From an uncultured Solirubrobacter sp. (lineage in GTDB: Bacteria > Actinomycetota > Thermoleophilia > Solirubrobacterales > Solirubrobacteraceae): DNA of 5,402 nt. Numbering within the stretch: position 1 is the first letter of the stretch; every line of letters begins with the position of its first letter. Below the pieces are notes generated by a model. It was not told where the DNA came from. It did not search any database and saw only the letters and a program-made list of their open reading frames with translations. The stretch spans positions 1-5,402 of the forward strand of contig CALMNS010000633.1 in NCBI GenBank assembly GCA_937871635.1. The letters run 5' to 3'. Both the position numbers and the translations under genes were made by a program. Below are positions 5,401 through 5,402 of this stretch, one piece after another.

Positions 5401-5402
5401 GG

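Noticed and set aside
1..5402. CRISPR array, tRNA/rRNA, insertion sequence or defence island
   Set aside because: No spaced direct repeats, RNA-gene signatures, transposase motifs or known defence domains were seen. The genes read as ordinary chromosomal metabolism, repair and transport.

Overview
The window is very GC-rich DNA, with strong G/C bias at third codon positions and almost no intergenic space. The gene content points to a high-GC actinobacterium: a deazaflavin (F420)-dependent luciferase-like oxidoreductase, a stand-alone LigD-type polymerase domain, an actinobacterial-type LexA box, and a CPA1 antiporter. A deep-branching lineage such as Thermoleophilia/Solirubrobacterales is my guess from overall style. 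It is not proven by anything in the window.

Left part (1-1921, + strand): the 3' end of a LysR-type regulator is followed after 10 bp by a small Usp-like protein. That gene overlaps an F420-dependent LLM oxidoreductase by an ATGA. The last two are almost certainly co-translated. The oxidoreductase keeps the cofactor and catalytic residues of F420-dependent glucose-6-phosphate dehydrogenase but seems to have lost a sugar-phosphate lysine, so its substrate is unknown.

Middle part (1899-3759): a stand-alone LigD/PolDom polymerase on the - strand overlaps the oxidoreductase tail to tail by 23 bp. It diverges from a + strand ferritin-like (DUF892/YciF-like) protein that has unusual basic N- and C-terminal tails. 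The roughly 67 bp between the two starts hold a near-perfect Gram-positive LexA/SOS box (CGAAC-N4-GTTTG) and a weaker second copy. The simplest reading is a DNA-damage-inducible divergent pair: a repair polymerase and a putative DNA-coating or iron-handling protein.

Right part (3789-5402, + strand): a 73-residue acidic, lysine- and arginine-free protein with proline at every third residue over two long runs leads directly into a CPA1/NhaP-type cation:proton antiporter. The antiporter frame has no ATG, GTG or TTG before its first membrane helix. It therefore either starts at a CTG overlapping the stop of the small ORF (CTGACTGA) or is reached by a frameshift. The antiporter ends 2 bases before the window edge.

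The best leads are the SOS-box-linked divergent pair and the PxxP peptide/antiporter junction. No RNA genes, CRISPR arrays, insertion sequences or clear intrinsic terminators were seen.
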